Source: Epiperipatus broadwayi (Eukaryota; Onychophora; Udeonychophora; Euonychophora; Peripatidae). From it: 64,000 nucleotides of DNA. Made by a program: the position numbers and the translations under genes. The stretch covers positions 934,001-998,000 of the forward strand of contig JAQFVV010012397.1 in the NCBI GenBank assembly GCA_028023455.1. Direction: 5' to 3'. Of this stretch, positions 59,329 to 64,000 are shown one piece after another; within the stretch, counting starts at the first letter, position 1, and each line of letters opens with the position of its first letter. Under the pieces are notes generated by a model that was not told the origin of the DNA, made no database searches, and worked only from the letters and a program-made list of their open reading frames with translations.

Positions 59329-59811
59329 TTGGAAGAGGTTGACCCAACCAATAGATCCCCATCAAAGTGCAGAAGCCTCTGGTTTCAGCAACAGGTCACA
59401 CTCATGCTTAGGAGCATTAAAACTTCCAGCTCCCTGTTTGGCTCCAAGCTCAAATACTGGGACACCTATCATTCAATGTTTGACGAAAAAAACCAAAGCT
59501 CCCAATTTTCTCCCAATTGCAATTCATTGTCAGGCCTTCGGAATTTTGTGATGGGGAAAATGACTGTTCCTGACCTATCCTGTGTAATGGTCCAACTGGC
59601 CTTTGAGAAAGGTCTATTCAGCACCATCCACCTGGCAACTTACATAAACTTTGTAATATGGACAGTTAGATGTAAAATAGTGTTTGAAAAGGGGGATGAC
59701 CACTTGGCTGTAGATCTCTTTGTTAATTTCCTCTGTAAGGCTAGAGAAAAAGATAAGAATACTTGTCCCCTCTTATTGGCTGACCAAACTTGGGGCCAGC
59801 TGAGAATTTAG
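59329..59811 (+). pseudogene. LINE ORF2 C-terminal domain, remnant
   Basis: The 160-codon frame has CRSLWFQQQVTLMLRSI, YWDTYHSMFDEK and FVIWTVRCKIVFEKGD. The ..F.IW..RC..VF.. pattern is typical of the C-terminal region after RT in vertebrate-like and invertebrate LINEs. A competing frame (59312-59551) overlaps but has no such pattern. It follows the RT after a stretch containing stops. Confidence 0.65.
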
Positions 59812-60285
59812 TGGACAGTGACCAATCACATGGACTTGCTTGATTGCATTATTTAAGGACTTTTACTTGATTTGCCTGTTATTACAACAACCATTAATGG
59901 ATGTTCCCACTCTTATATAGTCCTTGTATTAAGAGTTGTACAATTATTTTTGTCTTTCATGATCTTTGTACTCCTACAGATTGAAGCCTATCTTTCCATT
60001 TTCTGTATTTCTTTTCATATTTTTACTCAATTTCTAAAATTCTGTGATCTAATAATGTAAATTATGTAATATGTTTTGATTTGTTGCCTTATCTATGGTG
60101 TAATTGTATTAAATGTTTACTATACAACCACCTTTACACCTTAATTATGTTAATTTTATTGTATAACTTCCTTTGTACATATTTCTGAATTTTTAAATGT
60201 ATCCTTGTAACCTACGGAATGCTATACCTATGTTCCCACAGTATTCACATTTTGTTGCATCCTTTATATTGTATTCTTTTCTGTA

Positions 60286-60291
60286 AATAAA
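60286..60291 (+). promoter_or_regulatory. Poly(A) signal of the LINE
   Basis: AATAAA about 20 bases before the A-rich end of the element. Confidence 0.7.
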
Positions 60292-60315
60292 GTTTACTTT
60301 TGAAATGAAAAAATT

Positions 60316-61344
60316 GATATAAAGTTATAATTCTATTTTTATTTATATTTTAAAAAAAAAAATACAGCTAATTTTGCAAGCATTCAGATGAAAATATTTT
60401 TATACAAAAATATTAATATGGTATATATCATAAGAGATATGTTTCATATCATAAATGTATTTAACCAAATAAAAATAAATCCAAATGATTCTATTTATAA
60501 AAAAATATTTCAAAATGAAGCATGCTAAAGTTTACGGGTTACAGTCAAGCAATGAACCAATAAGACTAGTTGTAAAATTTAATGAAATAAAATAAATTCT
60601 TAATAATCAGTCTTTGATAATATGTAGTGATGATAATACTGTAGTTCTTATCTTGCTCATTGTATTCCTGAGCTCCAAAAATGTCTTTATTTTATAAAAT
60701 CAAAATATGAGTATCCCTGCATTTTCTATATAAATTATTACAGTGGTAGAATAGTGACCACAACAGATGAACATTGCTAGATTGAATCTCAACTTGGTAT
60801 TTACAAATGCTTGAATATCACAGTCATTACAAATTAATAATTTGATTATTTATTAATGTATATAATGACAACATTATGTTTAACATCATTAAAAGTATGC
60901 TTGATACTTGGATAGTTCTGTAATTTGAATAGTGAAAATAATAATGGAATATTTTGAACAAGTTATATAAATAGAAGTTTTTATCTGGACTTTTTCATTT
61001 TTTGAATGATACTGAACTTATGGTGCATGTATTCTTTTTCTATATATATAGCAAAAAAATATGTATAACTGACATATGTTTATAATTAAAGAATAATTAC
61101 AAAGTGTTTGGCTAGTAATTAATTATGATGATTTTGTAATTTGATATATATGAGTCTGTCTAGGTGATGTGCAATTAAAAATAATAAAAAATAATATTAA
61201 TATTATTTTAAGTAAAAATATTAAATTAGAATCATATGTAAAAGACTTTCTAGTAAACAGAGCAATTTTAAAAAATTAGAAAACAGAAAATACTACTGAT
61301 GTTTTAATATGAATTATTCAATTGTTACTAATTTTCTTCTTTTC
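60316..61344. other. AT-rich stretch, nothing recognised
   Basis: No coding frame or repeat partner seen. Confidence 0.5.
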
Positions 61345-62172
61345 TGAGTCAATTTAATATCTGGTAAAATGAAAATATACACAGAAAAGATAGTTTGTTA
61401 AAAATAATATTTAGCTTTATTATTGCCTAGCATGCTTTCACTATAATGATGTGTGAATAAATGGTTCTTTATATCAATGTTTAATTAACTGTTCACATAT
61501 TCAATTTTATTTTAAAATTTAAATTTGAATATTTAAATAATCCATTTCTTTAAAATGGGTACATTTATTTCTTTTTTGTTAATAGAAAAACAGTCACCAG
61601 CTATTGCATATGCTTCTTTAATCTTCCATTCTCTACCTTCTCTGTGTGTATATACTATCTGTGCTTTTGTTAGCTCAAATCTATGACAGTTCTCTGCTCA
61701 TGGTCCATAAATATCGAAGTGGGTTCTTTGTCATTTATCAACAAGACTTTTCCAACGCAGATATTTATACAATAGAGCTCTCAGATACAATGAACACACG
61801 TCAATATTTATAGACCAAGAGCAGAAAACTGGTCATAGATTTGAGCTATCATAAGCAGGATAGTGTACACACAGAGAGAGGATACAAAGTGGAAGATTAA
61901 AGAAACATGTGCAATAGCTGGTAACTATTTTTCTATATATACTCATTGTGTTATTTAAATATTCAAATTTAAATTTTAAATTAAAATTGAATACATGAAC
62001 AGTTAATTAAATATTGGTATAAAGAACTATTTAATCACACAACTGGATACTATGAATACGATATAGTAAAAATATATTGAAAGCATGCTATGCAGTAGTA
62101 ATAAATCTAAATGTTATTAAAAAACTATCTTTTCTGGGTGTATTTTCATTTTACTAGATATCAATTTGAATT
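61345..62172. mobile_element. Large foldback element, arms ~390 bp
   Basis: The left arm from TCAATTTAATATCTGGTAAA pairs with its complement ending ...TTTACTAGATATCAATTTGA at about 62172. Pairing continues through GCCTAGCATGCTTTCA, TTAATTAACTGTTCA, ACAGTCACCAGCTATTGCAT and GCTCAAATCTATGAC. Even the central ~40 bases retain partial pairing (GGTCCATAAATAT / ATATTTATAGACC). No long frame. It is the largest palindrome in the window. Confidence 0.88.
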
Positions 62173-62330
62173 ATTGTGAAATATGCAGGCAAAAAATATC
62201 TGCTTTATAGATTTTAAAATATTTGGAAAGAAAAAAGATAATGAGGAATCTATGTGTAAAACAAAAAACTTTTAGGAAAGAAATAATTACGTAAAAGTTA
62301 AGTCAGAGCTGTATTATGTTTATTATGTGC

Positions 62331-64000
<1,670 letters not shown>

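Larger units (their letters stand above)
58606..60315 (+). mobile_element. 5'-truncated LINE, 3' part
   Basis: A GC-richer plus-strand insert has the C-terminal half of a LINE ORF2: an RT frame (58611-59201), a C-terminal frame (59329-59811), a ~500-base 3' UTR and a poly(A) signal AATAAA at 60286-60291 followed by an A-rich end. The abrupt composition change near 58606 is the 5' truncation point. Closest in style to L1/Tx1-like RTs, but clade assignment is tentative. The RT frame is shifted relative to the tail frame, so the copy is dead. Confidence 0.85.

Overview
The window looks like AT-rich nuclear DNA of an invertebrate animal. It has spliced, phase-matched extracellular-module exons separated by multi-kilobase introns. 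It carries tRNA-derived SINEs with poly(A) tails and target-site duplications, several Penelope-like, LINE and LTR retroelements, a hAT/ZBED-type transposon remnant, and many long foldback (palindromic) elements. There is no bacterial-style gene packing. The phylum cannot be fixed from sequence alone; a mollusc or chelicerate would fit, and this is inference.

Host gene. The only clear host gene lies on the minus strand. Four exons are supported: the C-terminal half of a C-type lectin-like domain (45702-45559) and three sushi/CCP modules (26125-25940, 18973-18803, 4975-4589). The last CCP runs into a Ser/Thr/Lys-rich stalk. All four exons are phase 1 at both ends and have recognisable splice sites. 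The model is therefore CTLD-CCP-CCP-CCP-stalk, a selectin- or furrowed-like surface or secreted recognition protein. Its start and end lie in unseen exons or outside the window. Almost everything else between 4.6 and 45.6 kb sits in its introns.

Layout. 1-2.7 kb: a LINE on the minus strand whose ORF is open over 784 codons and runs off the window edge. 7.4-13.6 kb: an LTR retroelement with 1.4-kb LTRs, decayed gag and no visible pol. 13.7-14.7 and 19.6-20.7 kb: two Penelope-like elements, the first with YIDD and GIY-YIG motifs. 15.8-16.4 kb: an unidentified open minus frame. 25.5 kb: a SINE. 26.5-30.3 kb: a Ty3/Gypsy element whose 5' LTR contains a foldback that itself contains a second foldback. 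31.1-32.7 kb: a foldback and a hAT/ZBED remnant abutting or inserted in the LTR of a second, minus-strand Gypsy element (32.7-36.6 kb). 37.3-41.9 kb: a CpG-richer block of unidentified origin with tandem repeats and two near-identical MITEs. 42-45 kb: two more Penelope fragments, two foldbacks and a second SINE. 45.7-52.7 kb: mostly featureless AT-rich DNA. 52.97-55.72 kb: a 2.75-kb element with 47-bp terminal inverted repeats carrying a higher-order satellite array and a triple hairpin array. 58.6-60.3 kb: a 5'-truncated LINE. 61.3-62.2 kb: a foldback with arms near 390 bp, followed by a long (TA)n tract.

The mobile elements do not form a pathway with the host gene. They record successive insertions, with at least one three-level nest.
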